Shown: one piece after another, positions 49,323-57,947 of the stretch
Layout of the letters: each line of letters opens with the position of its first letter
Numbering within the stretch: the stretch's first letter is position 1
From: Nonomuraea polychroma
GTDB lineage: Bacteria; Actinomycetota; Actinomycetes; Streptosporangiales; Streptosporangiaceae
Direction of reading: 5' to 3'
Assembly (NCBI RefSeq): GCF_004011505.1
Contig: NZ_SAUN01000001.1
Location: 9,265,501 to 9,329,500, forward strand
DNA length: 64,000 nt
The notes under the pieces: generated by a model
What the model saw: only the letters and a program-made list of their open reading frames with translations
What the model was told of the DNA's origin: nothing
Database searches by the model: none
Made by a program: the position numbers and the translations under genes

Positions 49323-51347
49323 ATGGCATTTGATGGTGATCGGGCGAGGGATGTCCAGATCTTCATGCATAGCAAGGGGTCGCTCCGGCTCGGCTACGTC
49401 ACCGCGTGGCGCCAACTGCCCCACCTGATCGCGCCGATCGTTCTGCTGTCCCTACCTGTGACCGTGATCGGGTGGCTCACTCTGCCTCTCGCCGCGGGAA
49501 GCGATCTCGCCGTGATCAGCGGCGAGATCATGCCGGTCGGCCGGCCTGGAACCTCGATGCTCGTCTGGACCGCGATCACCCTCTCGTACCTGCTGGCTGC
49601 CGGTGCCGTGGCCGGACCTGCCATGGTGATCCTCGCGGTGGGCCGGTTGCTGGGGTGCGTTGTCCCCCCCGGTGCCGCGATGCGGATGGCTGCCAGGAGG
49701 TGGCGCACCTGGCTCGTGCTGATGGGGGTCGCGATCCTCATGGCGGGCGTGATCGGAGGCGCCGGTCTCGGCTTGGTGGTGCTGACAGAGCAGGCATGGC
49801 CGGCCATCGGTGTCATGGTGCTTCTTTCGCTGGCCTTGCTGCCGATGCTGCTCGCGGTGCCTGCTGCCGTGCTGGAGGATTGGGGCGCCTTCCGCGCGAT
49901 CGGTCGTGCCTACTGGCTGACGCGGGGGTACTGGCTCAAGTGCGTGCCCCCGCTGCTGATCGGCGTCTTCGTCGTGCCGGGGCTGATGTCGCAGATCCCG
50001 CTGGCGATGTTCTTCGGCATGGTGCTCGCCCCGTTCCAGGCCTCCATGATCGCCGTGATCTACCTCCGCCTGCTCACGCTCCAGTGGCCACAGCAGTACA
50101 TTCGCGAACTGATCGACATCGCCACGCGCCTGCCCGACTCCCCGCAACGGCCGCCTCGCGTGCTCGTCGTCGCCGGGTTGCTGCTCCCGGCCCTGGTGTA
50201 CGGCGGAGCCGTACTGATCAATCCGCTCGACTGGCCAGACGTCACCCAGACCCGCCTAGACATGGCAAGCCTCGAATCCCTCCACCTCCGCAAGGACGGC
50301 AGGCTGCTGCTGGTGGGAGCGGGCAGCAGGCCGGAGGTCCGCTCATGCGGCGACGCTGGATGCGTGGACTCACGCGCGGTGAGATCTGAACTGACCACCG
50401 ATCGAGGGGACATCGTTATCGCCGATAACGTGCTCCCCGATGGGCGGCTCGTCATGGCCTCACGGACACCGCAGGCCGGCCAAGCCAGGCTCGCGCTGAC
50501 GATCTGCGACGACCGTGCCTGCTCACCGGTGACCGAAGGCCCGGAGCTGTGGATCGACAAATTCGGCGAAGGGGGCGCACTCGCTGTGGCCCCTCGCCCC
50601 GATGGTGGCCTAGTGGTGGCGATGCTCGACTTCGATCGTCAAGGATGGGCCGAGTTGTCCTTCATCTTCTGTCACGATCTGGCGTGCTCGCGGTCCGACC
50701 GGAAGTCTGTCGCCAAGCTCAGCCATTTCGAGACACCGCGCTACCAGCGTCGCCCGCTGGCGCTCGCGATCGCGCCGGACGGCACACCCATCGCCGCCCA
50801 CGCCAATGACGCCACCGGCGGCGTCGATATCATCACCTGCGACGTTCCGACGTGCAACCGGGCCCGTGTGACGCAGCCCGCCGCGCAAGTGCAGTTCCGC
50901 GCCAGCGAGGACGGTTCCGCGTGGGCGTCGCTCTCCCTCGCCGTGCGGCGTGACGGGCGTCCGCTGATCGCCTACCGCGACATCCGCACCACCGCGAGCG
51001 TGCTACTGAACTGCCGGACCAAGGAATGCGCACAGGCCGACCGCATCCCGCTCACCGGGCCGAGCGAGGAACGTCTGACGCCGACGCCGACGCCGGCGCT
51101 GGCAGTGGACGGGGCAGGACGTGCCCGCCTGGCTGTCTGGGACATGCAGAATCGGCGATTGCTGCTCGTCACCTGCGTGGAAAGCACCTGCTCGACCAGT
51201 GCCGTCGGAGAGTTCGAGGACGACCCCGGCGCGACTGAGCTCACCGTCGACGGGCGCGGCCGACCCGTGATCGCCTGGTCGGACATCGAGAGCGAATTCC
51301 GGGAGCGCGAGATCCGGTTCCACACGACTGTGGTCCTCAACCGCTGA
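49323..51347 (+). CDS. Membrane protein with six extracytoplasmic Cys-pair repeats (probable beta-propeller)
   Basis: About 674 residues if it starts at the ATG at 49323; the frame is open to a TTG at 49281 and no start has a clear ribosome binding site. Residues ~35-290 hold about six or seven hydrophobic segments (LPHLIAPIVLLSLPVTVIGWL, LVWTAITLSYLLAAGAVAGPAMVILAVG, LVLMGVAILMAGVIGGAGLGLVVL, AIGVMVLLSLALLPMLLAVPAAVL). The rest is six repeats of 53-58 residues, each with one C-x4-C pair (Cys at about 342/347, 395/400, 450/455, 506/511, 564/569, 618/623) preceded by a hydrophobic strand and followed by a polar strand. A six-bladed propeller with one disulfide per blade, exposed outside the cell, is likely. 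Function unknown. Confidence 0.75.
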   Translation: MAFDGDRARDVQIFMHSKGSLRLGYVTAWRQLPHLIAPIVLLSLPVTVIGWLTLPLAAGSDLAVISGEIMPVGRPGTSMLVWTAITLSYLLAAGAVAGPAMVILAVGRLLGCVVPPGAAMRMAARRWRTWLVLMGVAILMAGVIGGAGLGLVVLTEQAWPAIGVMVLLSLALLPMLLAVPAAVLEDWGAFRAIGRAYWLTRGYWLKCVPPLLIGVFVVPGLMSQIPLAMFFGMVLAPFQASMIAVIYLRLLTLQWPQQYIRELIDIATRLPDSPQRPPRVLVVAGLLLPALVYGGAVLINPLDWPDVTQTRLDMASLESLHLRKDGRLLLVGAGSRPEVRSCGDAGCVDSRAVRSELTTDRGDIVIADNVLPDGRLVMASRTPQAGQARLALTICDDRACSPVTEGPELWIDKFGEGGALAVAPRPDGGLVVAMLDFDRQGWAELSFIFCHDLACSRSDRKSVAKLSHFETPRYQRRPLALAIAPDGTPIAAHANDATGGVDIITCDVPTCNRARVTQPAAQVQFRASEDGSAWASLSLAVRRDGRPLIAYRDIRTTASVLLNCRTKECAQADRIPLTGPSEERLTPTPTPALAVDGAGRARLAVWDMQNRRLLLVTCVESTCSTSAVGEFEDDPGATELTVDGRGRPVIAWSDIESEFREREIRFHTTVVLNR

Positions 51348-51466
51348 CGTCCGAACACCTCCAGGTGATCGGACCCCGAGGCGTGGGCCTGGCGGTCCTG
51401 GTGGGCGGGGTCGGCGTGGGGCGCTGCGGCAGCCGGCGTAGGCGGCATCCGGTCCCTGAGCGGGGG

Positions 51467-52063
51467 TCACTCCGGGCGCTGGCGGAGGCTGTGCCAGGCG
51501 GCCTCGCCCAGGCCCTTGATCTCCTCCTCCGTCGGCGTGTGCGCACCGGCGAACCACAACCGGCACATCTCCTGTGCGGGCCCCAGCCACAACACGTAAC
51601 ACATGGTCGGATGCACAGGCTGGAGCAGGCCGTTCTTCATGTGCGGCCGCCACCAGTCGGAAACCTGGCGGAAGAACGACCGCCGCTGCTCGGCCACCTC
51701 GGCCCCGCCGGGCTCGTGCTTGCGCGGCGGCCGCTCGCTGATCAGCAGCCGCGCCCGTTCGGGGTGCTCTCCCGCCCACCGCATGTGGAAGGCCACGACG
51801 GCCTCGATGCCGTCGCGCGCCTCCTGGTGGCTGACCAGCTCCGCGAGGAAGGCGCTCTGGTAGGCGGTGAGGATCTCGCCGTACAGCACGCCGAAGACAT
51901 GTTCTTTGCTGGCGAAGTGGTGGTAGAAGCTGCCGACGCTTACGCCGCTCTCCTCACGGAGGCTGGCCAGCGTGGTGGCCGACACCCCGTCCTGGCTGAA
52001 ACGGCGGAGGGCGCCCTCGATGATGCGGGTCCGGCCGTCGCGTCCGTTCTTGGCACTCTTCAC
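51467..52063 (-). CDS. TetR-family transcriptional regulator
   Basis: 198 residues from GTG. Helix-turn-helix: TRIIEGALRRFSQDGVSATTLASLREESGVSVGSFYHHFASKEHVFGVLYGEIL. The C-terminal helices carry an Arg/Trp-rich region. The start codon overlaps the stop of the upstream acetyltransferase gene (GTGA), so the pair is translationally coupled. Its targets are unknown; the coupled gene suggests a drug-detoxification circuit. Confidence 0.9.
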   Translation of the reverse strand: MKSAKNGRDGRTRIIEGALRRFSQDGVSATTLASLREESGVSVGSFYHHFASKEHVFGVLYGEILTAYQSAFLAELVSHQEARDGIEAVVAFHMRWAGEHPERARLLISERPPRKHEPGGAEVAEQRRSFFRQVSDWWRPHMKNGLLQPVHPTMCYVLWLGPAQEMCRLWFAGAHTPTEEEIKGLGEAAWHSLRQRPE

Positions 52064-52575
52064 ACTGTCAATGGTGTGGCACCAGAACGTTGTTCCGCAA
52101 ATAGCGTGGCGTGATCGATCATAGCGGTCACCTCAACCGATCCGGAAGTGACCTTCATCTCAGCGTCCGGCCACATCCTGCGGATGAGCCTGAGCACCCG
52201 CCGGTTCTCCCCCATGACGTCCATGCCCACGGTCCTCGCACCCCGTACGGCGGCCCTGAGCAGCAGTGTCTGGATCAGCCTCGGTCCGAGCCCGAACCCC
52301 TGCCATTGATCGGTCACCACCACCGCTATCTCCACGTCGGCGCCGTCGCCCTTGTAGCTCATGGCGTGACCGACGATCTCACCCCCCTCAATGGTGGCCA
52401 CGAGCGCGTCCCTGCGCTCGTCCACCGCGATCAGCCTGCGCACGAGACCGGCGGCCGGCGTGGTGACGCCGGTGAAGAACCGCAGCGTCTGGGTGTGCAG
52501 CGACAGCCCGGCCAGGAAGCGTCTGATCCGTTCCTCGTCCTCTGGACGTGCCGGCCGGATCTGAGTTCCATGCAT
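52060..52575 (-). CDS. GNAT-family N-acetyltransferase
   Basis: 171 residues from the ATG at 52575 (MHGTQIRPARPEDEERIRRFLAGLSLHTQTLRFF). GNAT core: VATIEGGEIVGHAMSYKG, ADVEIAVVVTDQWQGFGLGPRLIQTLLLRAAVRGARTVGMDVMGENRRVLRLIRRMWPD. The acetyl-CoA loop is QGFGLG. The first ~35 residues match the acetyltransferase part of actinobacterial Pat/AcuA-like enzymes, but no cyclic-nucleotide domain is present. It is divergent from an hxlR gene with a nested inverted repeat between them, and coupled to the TetR gene downstream. Confidence 0.87.
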   Translation of the reverse strand: MHGTQIRPARPEDEERIRRFLAGLSLHTQTLRFFTGVTTPAAGLVRRLIAVDERRDALVATIEGGEIVGHAMSYKGDGADVEIAVVVTDQWQGFGLGPRLIQTLLLRAAVRGARTVGMDVMGENRRVLRLIRRMWPDAEMKVTSGSVEVTAMIDHATLFAEQRSGATPLTV

Positions 52576-52606
52576 AGACCCAGGGTGCCCGTCAGACCTG
52601 GGTCTG
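52576..52606. promoter_or_regulatory. Nested inverted repeat between the GNAT and hxlR genes
   Basis: AGACCCAGG (52576-52584) and CCTGGGTCT (52597-52605) are perfect 9-bp arms. The right arm is itself part of CAGACC-TG-GGTCTG (52593-52606). The outer arm abuts the acetyltransferase start codon. It is a likely operator for the HxlR protein. Confidence 0.5.
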
Positions 52607-52633
52607 TCAATTGAACTCAGATATACTGCAAAA

Positions 52634-53101
52634 ATGAACGTTCCCTTCCGGGTGAACAATTGCTCGATCGAGCGCACCCTGGACATCGTCGGGGAGAAGT
52701 GGACCTTCCTGGTGCTGCGCGAGGCGTTCAGCGGCGTGCGCAGGTTCGCCGACATGCAAGCGATCACCGGCGCCCCCCGTCAGGTGCTCAGCGCGCGCCT
52801 GGCCCGGCTGGTCGACGAGGGACTGCTGCGCAAAGTGCCCTACCGCGAGCCCGGGCAGCGGCAGCGCGACGAATACCGGCTCACCGACAAGGGCCGGGAC
52901 CTCTATCCGCTGCTGGTCGCGCTCATGCACTGGGGCGACAAATACCTGTCCGGTGAGGAGGGCCCGCCCGTGCTTCTCACCCATCGCGACTGTGGCGCCC
53001 CCATCGAGCAGCACTTCCGCTGCGCCGAGGGCCACGAGGTCGCCGGGCCTCGCGAGGTGACCGCGCTGCCGGGCTCCGGCGCGCAGGTCAGGAGCGCCTG
53101 A
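52634..53101 (+). CDS. HxlR-family winged-helix regulator
   Basis: 155 residues. HxlR pattern: CSIERTLDIVGEKWTFLVLREAFSGVRRFADMQAITGAPRQVLSARLARLVDEGLLRKVPYREPGQRQRDEYRLTDKGRDLYPLLVALMHWGDKYL. The single Cys in NNCSIERT is typical and can be redox- or electrophile-sensitive. The C-terminal extension (CGAPIEQHFRCAEGHEV) carries further Cys/His residues. It faces the acetyltransferase gene and probably controls it. A 13-bp hairpin terminator follows. Confidence 0.93.
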   Translation: MNVPFRVNNCSIERTLDIVGEKWTFLVLREAFSGVRRFADMQAITGAPRQVLSARLARLVDEGLLRKVPYREPGQRQRDEYRLTDKGRDLYPLLVALMHWGDKYLSGEEGPPVLLTHRDCGAPIEQHFRCAEGHEVAGPREVTALPGSGAQVRSA

Positions 53102-53131
53102 CCAGGCGCGTACGGGGGCACCGGTCCCGCG

Positions 53132-53166
53132 CCTGCGGCGGGCCCCGTTCAGCGGCCCGCCGCAGG
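53132..53166. terminator. Strong hairpin after hxlR
   Basis: A perfect 13-bp stem (CCTGCGGCGGGCC / GGCCCGCCGCAGG) with a 9-base loop starts 30 bases after the hxlR stop and ends before the SURF1 gene. No T-run: an actinomycete I-type terminator. Confidence 0.65.
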
Positions 53167-53197
53167 TGGCAAAGCCCTTTGCACCTACCCTTGAAGC

Positions 53198-54001
53198 GTG
53201 TACCGGTTCCTCCTGACGCCCCGATGGGTGGCACTGCACCTGGTGGTGCTGCTGGTCATCCCCGCCTTCGTGTTCCTCGGGCGGTGGCAGTTCGGGCGTT
53301 TCGAGGAGCGGTCGGCCAACAGTGAGCGTGTCACCGCCAACATCGAGGCCGCGCCGGTGCCGCTGGAGCAGCTCGCGGCGCCAGGCCGGCAGGTGAGGGA
53401 AGCCGACCGGTTCAGGTCCGTGACGGCCGCCGGCACGTACGACCCGTCCCACGCCCTCGTCGTACGCCGCCGCCCCCAGGAGGGCCGCAACGGCTTCTAC
53501 GTCCTGGCCCCGCTCGTCACGGGCACCGGAACGGCCGTCCTGGTGAACCGGGGCTGGGTGCCCGCGGGCGCCACCGCCGACACCCCGCCCGACGTGCCGC
53601 CTCCGCCCACCGGTCAGGTAACTGTCACCGGGCGGCTACGGCTCAGCGAGACCGAGGAGTCCAGCGGGATCCGCGATCTCCCCGGGCTGCCGCCCGGTCA
53701 GGTGCTGCTGATCAACGCCGACAAGATCGGGAAGGGGCTGCCGTACCGGCTGGTGGGCGGATATGTGGAGCTCACCGCCCAGCAACCCGCGACCTCCCCG
53801 GCGCCCGCGCCGGTGCCCGCGCCCGACGTGGGCTCGGGAGGCGGGCTGAACCTGGCGTACGGGGTGCAGTGGTGGTTGTTCATCGGAATCGCGGTCGGCG
53901 GGTGGATCATGCTCATCCGGCGCGAGCTGGCCGAGCGCCGGGCAAAAGAGCAGTCCGGCGAGGGATCTGTGGCCCCGAAGGCTGAAACGCCTGCCACGTA
54001 A
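53198..54001 (+). CDS. SURF1-family cytochrome c oxidase assembly protein
   Basis: 267 residues from GTG. Two terminal membrane helices (residues ~10-30 and ~225-245) flank a central extracytoplasmic domain, as in Shy1/SURF1. Markers: FLGRWQFGRFEERSANSERV, FRSVTAAGTYDP, VVRRRPQEGRNGFYVLAPLVTGTGTAVLVNRGWVPAG, and LNLAYGVQWWLFIGIAVGGWIMLIRREL. SURF1 helps insert haem a into cytochrome oxidase. The long Pro/Ala-rich stretch near residue 200 is common in actinobacterial versions. The tyrosine phosphatase gene follows after 9 bases. Confidence 0.93.
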   Translation: MYRFLLTPRWVALHLVVLLVIPAFVFLGRWQFGRFEERSANSERVTANIEAAPVPLEQLAAPGRQVREADRFRSVTAAGTYDPSHALVVRRRPQEGRNGFYVLAPLVTGTGTAVLVNRGWVPAGATADTPPDVPPPPTGQVTVTGRLRLSETEESSGIRDLPGLPPGQVLLINADKIGKGLPYRLVGGYVELTAQQPATSPAPAPVPAPDVGSGGGLNLAYGVQWWLFIGIAVGGWIMLIRRELAERRAKEQSGEGSVAPKAETPAT

Positions 54002-54010
54002 GGTGGTGGG

Positions 54011-54754
54011 ATGATCCGCCACATTGAGTTCAGCAATCTCTGCAATTTCCGTGACGTGGGTGGATATGCCACCGGGGACGGCCGCACCGTCCAGTGGCAG
54101 CGGCTCTACCGGGCCGACTCCCTCGGCTGGCTGGCCGGAGACGATCTGACGGCCTTCCGCGCGTTACGCGTGCGTACCGTCATCGATTTGCGGCACCCGT
54201 TCGAGGTGGAGAAGTCCGGACGGGTGCCCGAGACCGAAGGGCAGAGCTACCACAACCTGCCCATCGAGGGCCGCCGATGGGACACGACCCCCTACCGCGA
54301 GGAGCTCGACGTCGCCCGGTACCTGGCAGATCGTTACCTCGAGATCACCGAGGACGGCGTCGACAACCTCAGGACGGCCCTGGAGACGATCGCGAGGGCG
54401 GACAACGCGCCCGTGGTGATCCATTGCGCGGCGGGCAAGGACCGTACCGGCGTGCTGGCCGCGCTGGTCCTGTCGCTGGCCGGCGTGGGTGAGGACGACA
54501 TCGTGGCGGATTACGCGCTCACCGGCCTGGCCACCGAACGTTTCATCGCCGACTGGCTCAGGCGGCATCCCGGCGCGCCCATGTGGCCGGGCTTCGGGCT
54601 GGCGCCCGCGGAGACCATGCGCTTGTTCCTGTCCGACCTGGCGAGCCGGCACGGCTCCGTGGAGACGTACGTCACACAGGTCCTCCAGATCTCCCCCGCC
54701 ACGATCGGCCTGCTACGCGAGCATCTGCTGACTGAAGGAACGTCGGAGGGGTAG
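54011..54754 (+). CDS. Tyrosine-protein phosphatase (Y_phosphatase3 type)
   Basis: 247 residues. N-terminal NLCNFRDVGGYATGDGRTVQWQRLYRADSLGWLAGDDL and TVIDLRHPFEVEKSGR are typical of bacterial dual-specificity tyrosine phosphatases. The catalytic P-loop is HCAAGKDRTG with the nucleophilic Cys at residue 139 and the invariant Arg. The enzyme may dephosphorylate proteins or phosphoinositide-like lipids. It lies 9 bases after SURF1, likely the same transcript. A candidate RNA pseudoknot begins at its stop codon. Confidence 0.92.
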   Translation: MIRHIEFSNLCNFRDVGGYATGDGRTVQWQRLYRADSLGWLAGDDLTAFRALRVRTVIDLRHPFEVEKSGRVPETEGQSYHNLPIEGRRWDTTPYREELDVARYLADRYLEITEDGVDNLRTALETIARADNAPVVIHCAAGKDRTGVLAALVLSLAGVGEDDIVADYALTGLATERFIADWLRRHPGAPMWPGFGLAPAETMRLFLSDLASRHGSVETYVTQVLQISPATIGLLREHLLTEGTSEG

Positions 54755-54803
54755 AGGGTGCCGCGGGGTTCGCAGGAGCAGCACCCTCTTCTCAAGCGAA
54801 CCC
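54753..54803 (+). other. Candidate H-type RNA pseudoknot
   Basis: Two perfect inverted repeats interleave: AGAGGGTGC (54753-54761) with GCACCCTCT (54781-54789), and GGGTTCGC (54766-54773) with GCGAACCC (54796-54803). The order a-b-a'-b' with loops of 4, 7 and 6 bases is that of an H-type pseudoknot with 9- and 8-bp stems. It starts in the phosphatase stop codon and lies 122 bases before the amidohydrolase start. Confidence 0.5.
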
Positions 54804-54925
54804 TCAAACGCCCGGGATCGTCCGCATCCCCCTCCCGGCGATCCCGGGTGCCAGACCCCGCACGGAGACCCAACGGATACGTCGCAGCTTGTTCGACGTT
54901 ATCCCGTCGTCGTACGGTTACCTGC

Positions 54926-56122
54926 GTGACTACGCCGCTGCTCCCCGACCCTGACCCGAGGCGGCGCGACTATGTGATCATCTCCGCCGACGATCACCTG
55001 ATCGAGCCCCCCGACCTCTTCGAAGGCCGGCTGCCCGAGAAATATGCCGAGGTCGCGCCCAAGGTCGTGGAGACGGAGGCGGGTCACCAGGTCTGGCGCT
55101 ACGGCGGGGCCACCTACCCGTGCGCCGGCATCGACGTCGGCGCCGGCCTGCCCCGCGAGCAGTGGACGCTGGACCCGGTGAGGTTCGAGCAGATGCGCCC
55201 CGGCTGCCATGACATCGAGGCCCGCATCAAGGACATGGACGTGGCGGGCATCTGGGCGGCGCTGTGCTTCCCCGGCATGCTGGGCGGGCAGGCGGGCATG
55301 CCGTTCGCCAGGACCCGCGACCAGGAGCTCGGCCTGGCCCTGGTCAGGGCGTGGAACGACTGGCACATCGACGTCTGGGCGGGCACCTACCCCGAGCGGA
55401 TCATCGGCCTGCAACTGCCGTGGCTGCCCGATCCGGACGTGGCGGCCAAGGAGATCCGGGCCAACGCGGCGCGGGGTTTCAAGGCCGTCGTCTTCCCCGA
55501 GTTCCCGACCCGCCTGCGGTTGCCGTCGATCCACACCGGCCACTGGGACCCGTTCTTCGCCGCGTGCGAGGAGACCGGCACCGTCGTGTGCCTGCACACC
55601 GGCGACTCCTCCTGGTCGCCCGTGCCCTCCCCGGACACGCCCATCGAGGCGATCACCACGCTGATGCCCACCAGCGCCATGTTCGCCTGCGCCGACTGGC
55701 TCTGGTCCGGCCTGCCGCTGCGTTTCCCCTCACTGCGCATCCTCATCGTCGAGGGCGGCGTGGGCTGGCTGCCGATGCTGGCCGAGCGCGCCGACTACGC
55801 CCTCGACCACCCGGTGGCGGGCGAGGCGGCCTGGGACGGCGGGCTCAAGCCCAGCGAGGTGCTGCGCCGCAACTTCTTCTTCGGCACGCTCGACGACCAC
55901 GCGCTGTCCGGGGTGCGCCTCGCCGTCGGCCTCGACCACGTCCTGCAGGAGAGCGGTTACCCGCACTCCGACTCGACCTGGCCCGACACGCAGAAGTCCG
56001 TAGCCCGCAATCTCGGCTCGCTCCCGCCCGCCGACATCGCCAGGGTCGCGTACGGCAACGCGGCCCGTCTGTTCGGGCACCCGCTGCCGTCGCGCGCCTG
56101 GTTGCGTATGGAGGAGATCTAA
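54926..56122 (+). CDS. Amidohydrolase family (amidohydrolase_2) metal-dependent hydrolase
   Basis: 398 residues from the GTG at 54926, with TTGTTC ... TACGGT promoter-like elements 18 bases apart and almost no leader, so translation is probably leaderless. TIM-barrel hydrolase of the ACMSD/amidohydrolase_2 kind: ISADDHLIEPPDLFEGRLPEKYAE, NDWHIDVWAGTYPERIIGLQLPWLPD, VVCLHTGDSS with a metal His, LRILIVEGGVGWLPMLAERAD, and GLDHVLQESGYPHSDSTWP with the catalytic Asp. These act as decarboxylases or hydrolases; the substrate is unknown. Its stop overlaps that of convergent YkvA. Confidence 0.88.
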   Translation: MTTPLLPDPDPRRRDYVIISADDHLIEPPDLFEGRLPEKYAEVAPKVVETEAGHQVWRYGGATYPCAGIDVGAGLPREQWTLDPVRFEQMRPGCHDIEARIKDMDVAGIWAALCFPGMLGGQAGMPFARTRDQELGLALVRAWNDWHIDVWAGTYPERIIGLQLPWLPDPDVAAKEIRANAARGFKAVVFPEFPTRLRLPSIHTGHWDPFFAACEETGTVVCLHTGDSSWSPVPSPDTPIEAITTLMPTSAMFACADWLWSGLPLRFPSLRILIVEGGVGWLPMLAERADYALDHPVAGEAAWDGGLKPSEVLRRNFFFGTLDDHALSGVRLAVGLDHVLQESGYPHSDSTWPDTQKSVARNLGSLPPADIARVAYGNAARLFGHPLPSRAWLRMEEI

Positions 56123-56472
56123 CCTTCCTGCTCGGCGAGCCTGCCCTGGATGACGCGCCGCTCGTGCTCGACGTAGCGCCCGCTCTCGCCGAGCATCGAG
56201 GCCAGCAGCCACAGGAACACGCCGAAGTCGTCGGCGACGCCGATCACCATGAGGAACTCGGGCAGGACGTCGACCGGCGACAGGATGTAGACCACACCCA
56301 TCGCCATCAGCGCGAGCCTGCTCTTGCCCATGCCCGCGTACTGCCCGCGCATCACCGCGCCGATCATGCGCGGGATCGCCCGTACCCTGGTCATCAGGCC
56401 GGGCGAGCCAGGCTTGGTCACCTCGCGGTACGTCCGCCACGCCGCCGCTGCCCGTGCCGCTTTCGCCATCAT
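56119..56472 (-). CDS. YkvA-family (DUF1232) small membrane protein
   Basis: 117 residues. The DUF1232 signature YILSPVDVLPEFLMVIGVADDFGVFLWLLASML spans residues ~62-95, and the N-terminal half is basic and amphipathic. The last 20 residues are charged. Function is unknown; the family is small and membrane-associated. It is transcribed convergently to the amidohydrolase, with stops overlapping by 4 bases. Confidence 0.85.
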   Translation of the reverse strand: MMAKAARAAAAWRTYREVTKPGSPGLMTRVRAIPRMIGAVMRGQYAGMGKSRLALMAMGVVYILSPVDVLPEFLMVIGVADDFGVFLWLLASMLGESGRYVEHERRVIQGRLAEQEG

Positions 56473-56515
56473 GTCGAACCCCCTACCCCCGGCTTTTCAC
56501 GTAATAACGTGTCGC

Positions 56516-57943
56516 TCAGGCGAGAGGTTCCATCGCCGGATGCTCGAACGGCCGGGCCTGCTCGATCTGCGCCGCCACCCTGATCAGCAGGTCCTCCCGG
56601 CCCGTCGCCGCGACGAGCTGCACGCCCACCGGCAGTCCTGCCTCGGTCCTGTGCAGCGGCAACGAGATGGCGGGCTGGCCGGTCGCGTTGACCGGCGAGG
56701 TGTACGACACGGCGTGCCCCGTCCTGCCGAAGGCGAGGCTGAGGTCATCCGGCGTGATCCAGCCGAGCGGGAACGGCGCGACGCCGAGCGACGGCATCAG
56801 CAGCAGGTCGTGGCCGGCTCGCCACCACGTGGCCATGCGGCGGCGGAAGGCGTCCATCCACTGCGTGGCCCGGATGTGGTCGACCGCGCTGTGCGTGCGC
56901 GCGACGCTGACCATGGCGGCGTTGCGCGGCTCCAGCTCCTCCAGCTCGATCGGCTTGCCGCGTAGCTCCCCCAGGCCGGCGACCTGGGCGGCGAGGTTGT
57001 TGGCCACGATCGCACCGAAGTGCACGGGAAACTCCAGATCGCCGAGCGCCTCGGGACCGCCCGGCTCCACGTCGTGGCCGAGCGACTCCAGCAGTGCCGC
57101 CGCCCCGGTGACGGCCTCGGTCAGCTCGGGCACCTCGGGCACGTCGCCTCTCGGGTGCGTGGTGAGGTACCCGATCCGCAACCGTCCTGGATCCCGGCCG
57201 ACCTCGGCGGTCAGCGGCCCCGGCAGGGCGGGCGCATCGTACGGATCGCCGGGGTGGAAGCCGGAGACGACGTCGAGCGCGGCGGCCGTGTCGCGGACGG
57301 TCCTGGTGACGAACCCGGGGCAGGAGAAGCCGCTCCAGCCCTCGCCCAGGGCCGGACCCAGGCTCACCCGCCCGCGCGACGGCTTGAGCCCCACCAGCCC
57401 GCACAGCGACGCGGGCACACGAATCGACCCGCCGCCGTCGCTGGCCGTGGCCAGCGCCACCATCCCCGCCGCCACCGCCGCGGCCGAGCCGCCGCTGGAC
57501 CCGCCCGCCGAGTACGCCGGATCGTACGGGTTCCGCGTCGGCCCGAACGCCACCGGCTCCGTGGTGATCGTGGTGCCGAACTCGGGCGTGTTCGTCCGCC
57601 CGAGCACCACGAACCCGGCCTCGCGCAACCGCGCGACGCCGTAGCCGTCCTCGGCGACCTCCAGCCCGTCCCGTATGGCGGAGCCCGCCGCGTACGGCTC
57701 GCCGACCTGCCGCCACCCGAGGTCCTTCAGGAGGATCGGCACCCCCGCGAAAGGTGCGTCCGCCGGAATGGAGTCGATCTCGGCCAGTGCGCGCTCGAAG
57801 CGGCGGAAGACGACCGCGTTGAGCTCGCCGTCGCGGGCCTCGATGGCGGCGATCGCGGCTTCGACCAGCTCTCGCGCCGACATCTGGCCGTTCTTGATCG
57901 CCAGTGCCTGCCCGACCGCGTCCAGCCTCAGTACGTCACGCAT
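56516..57943 (-). CDS. Amidase-signature family amidase
   Basis: 475 residues. Ser-cisSer-Lys triad: Lys in FAGVPILLKDLGW, cis-Ser and Ser in AGGSSGGSAAAVAAGMVALATASDGGGSIRVPASLCGLVGLKPSRGRVS. Fold length is normal. The substrate is an unknown amide. It lies 4 bases after the LLM gene stop, on the same strand, so the two probably form an operon for catabolism of an amide- or nitrile-type compound. Confidence 0.93.
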   Translation of the reverse strand: MRDVLRLDAVGQALAIKNGQMSARELVEAAIAAIEARDGELNAVVFRRFERALAEIDSIPADAPFAGVPILLKDLGWRQVGEPYAAGSAIRDGLEVAEDGYGVARLREAGFVVLGRTNTPEFGTTITTEPVAFGPTRNPYDPAYSAGGSSGGSAAAVAAGMVALATASDGGGSIRVPASLCGLVGLKPSRGRVSLGPALGEGWSGFSCPGFVTRTVRDTAAALDVVSGFHPGDPYDAPALPGPLTAEVGRDPGRLRIGYLTTHPRGDVPEVPELTEAVTGAAALLESLGHDVEPGGPEALGDLEFPVHFGAIVANNLAAQVAGLGELRGKPIELEELEPRNAAMVSVARTHSAVDHIRATQWMDAFRRRMATWWRAGHDLLLMPSLGVAPFPLGWITPDDLSLAFGRTGHAVSYTSPVNATGQPAISLPLHRTEAGLPVGVQLVAATGREDLLIRVAAQIEQARPFEHPAMEPLA

Positions 57944-57947
57944 CTGC

